A stretch of DNA of 64,000 nucleotides from Oscillatoria sp. CS-180 (GTDB lineage: Bacteria; Cyanobacteriota; Cyanobacteriia; Phormidesmidales; Phormidesmidaceae). The notes below the pieces were generated by a model that was not told the origin of the DNA, did no database searches, and was given only the letters and a program-made list of their open reading frames with translations. Location of the stretch: the NCBI RefSeq assembly GCF_028330965.1, contig NZ_JAQMUB010000092.1:1-64000 (forward strand), read 5' to 3'. This document shows, in pieces, positions 63,315-64,000 of the stretch (position 1 is its first letter; each line of letters begins with the position of its first letter). The position numbers were made by a program, and so were the translations under genes.

Positions 63315-64000
63315 ATGAGTTCTTCTTCCCAGCGAAAACGCAACCGATTCCGTACCCAATCCACTCTTAAAACGACATCTCACACTAGAAACAAACCGCA
63401 AGATTCTCATCAGACACACCCTTCACCAACGCTTTCAACAGCTCAGGCTGTCCCCACATTGGGGCGTCGGCTATTGGCTTGGGGATTAGAGGTTGTAGTT
63501 TTTGGTGCCAGCATTGCAGGTCCTTTTTATCTAGGAAGCCACCTCAACAGAATTAGCGAAGCACAGCGCACAGATCTTTCACCGACGCTCCAGATAGTGC
63601 AAGAAGGAGCGGCAAAGGCATTGGGACTATCGCCGCGATCGCTCCCTGAAAAAGTTCCCCCTCTAACCAATCTGTTGTGGTCGTTTTCCTTAGGCTTACC
63701 GCTGATACTAGCAGCAGGCCACATTTACAGCGTCAGCCGTTCTGGTCGCAGCCTACCCAAGCGATGGATGGGCGTTCAAGTTCTGGCACTCAATGGACAG
63801 ATGCCAGGGCTGCGGCGTACTCTGCTACGAGAAGGCATTGGGAAGTGGGGTAGTCCACTACTACTCGCTTATGGCGTTTGGCAACTGAGTGGGGCCTTTC
63901 CAGTTGTCGGTGTACTGTTTGGCTTAGGCACTTTTGCATTGCTGGGTGAAAGTCTGACAGGTTTGGGGAATCGTCCTCGGCGGGCTTGGCACGATTGGCT
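63315..64000 (+). CDS. RDD-family membrane protein (3' end beyond window)
   Basis: The first 228 residues are visible. Residues 1-45 are Ser/Thr/Arg-rich and polar. The RDD domain follows with LGRRLLAWGLEVVVFGASIA, a long loop (ISEAQRTDLSPTLQIV) and hydrophobic segments, RSLPKRWMGVQVLA and LREGIGKWGSPLLL, then the end WHDWL. RDD proteins are often ion or osmolyte transporters, and in cyanobacteria can be fused to signalling domains; nothing after the window edge can be judged. ATG at 63315. Confidence 0.88.
   Translation, partial: MSSSSQRKRNRFRTQSTLKTTSHTRNKPQDSHQTHPSPTLSTAQAVPTLGRRLLAWGLEVVVFGASIAGPFYLGSHLNRISEAQRTDLSPTLQIVQEGAAKALGLSPRSLPEKVPPLTNLLWSFSLGLPLILAAGHIYSVSRSGRSLPKRWMGVQVLALNGQMPGLRRTLLREGIGKWGSPLLLAYGVWQLSGAFPVVGVLFGLGTFALLGESLTGLGNRPRRAWHDW

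Overview
The window is a stretch of cyanobacterial chromosome. The octamer GCGATCGC (HIP1) and its core recur throughout. The gene content is photosynthetic: psbA, petG, psaK, cytM, apcF and a complete phycocyanin operon (cpcB-cpcA-two rod linkers-cpcD-cpcE-cpcF). A plastoquinone-type chorismate lyase, a DesC-like desaturase and a hydrocarbon-forming polyketide synthase are also present. The genus cannot be fixed from sequence reading alone. Gene density is ordinary, genes lie on both strands in short operons, and no rRNA, tRNA, CRISPR array, transposase or prophage block was recognised.

Layout. 1-3.5 kb: 5' part of psbA, a HIT protein, a conserved cyanobacterial protein, a MntA/HepT-type toxin-antitoxin locus whose HEPN gene is broken, and a transaldolase with two added EF-hands. 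3.6-9.5 kb: small membrane or secreted proteins, trmB plus a DUF938 methyltransferase, a GT61 glycosyltransferase, a Met-rich zinc-ribbon protein and a pentapeptide-repeat protein. 9.5-18.1 kb: two tandem T4-type lysozymes, an M16 peptidase with a fructosamine-kinase-like gene, PPK2, a stress protein, an acetyltransferase and an SF2 helicase. 18.3-26.1 kb: a GT39 membrane glycosyltransferase and the cpc operon, with a GNAT-like gene between cpcE and cpcF. 26-35.4 kb: two large envelope proteins, a beta-hydroxyacid dehydrogenase, a 1045-residue winged-helix/TIR/TM/WD40 protein and a SLOG (LSDAT-like) protein. 35.8-42.8 kb: chorismate lyase, a RidA paralogue, cytM, petG, a pentulose kinase, apcF, glnA with a textbook NtcA promoter, and desC. 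42.9-53.7 kb: a TetR regulator with an integrase-like C-terminus, a methyltransferase, a flavodoxin-fold protein, YbjN and lipoate-ligase-like genes, a site-2 protease, psaK, trpF, folE-SDR and accA. 54.2-62.9 kb: a split olefin synthase (FAAL-ACP, then KS-AT-KR-ACP-ST-TE). The window ends inside an RDD-family membrane protein.

How the genes work together. The cpc operon makes phycocyanin, the rod linkers and the CpcE/CpcF lyase, and apcF supplies a core component about 15 kb away. petG, cytM, psaK and psbA belong to electron transport. accA (malonyl-CoA supply) is divergent from the two-gene olefin synthase that uses malonyl-CoA to lengthen and decarboxylate fatty acids to terminal alkenes. 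desC, facing its TetR neighbour across two palindromes, is another lipid gene. glnA is under nitrogen control.

Most worth a second look: the TIR-WD40 gene beside a SLOG-domain gene (a possible nucleotide-signalling pair), the split olefin synthase with matching terminal helices, the TetR/integrase-like fusion, the GNAT gene inside the CpcE/F lyase operon, a pair of 82-bp inverted repeats (about 94% identical) around folE-SDR, and a family of 50- to 100-bp intergenic repeats.
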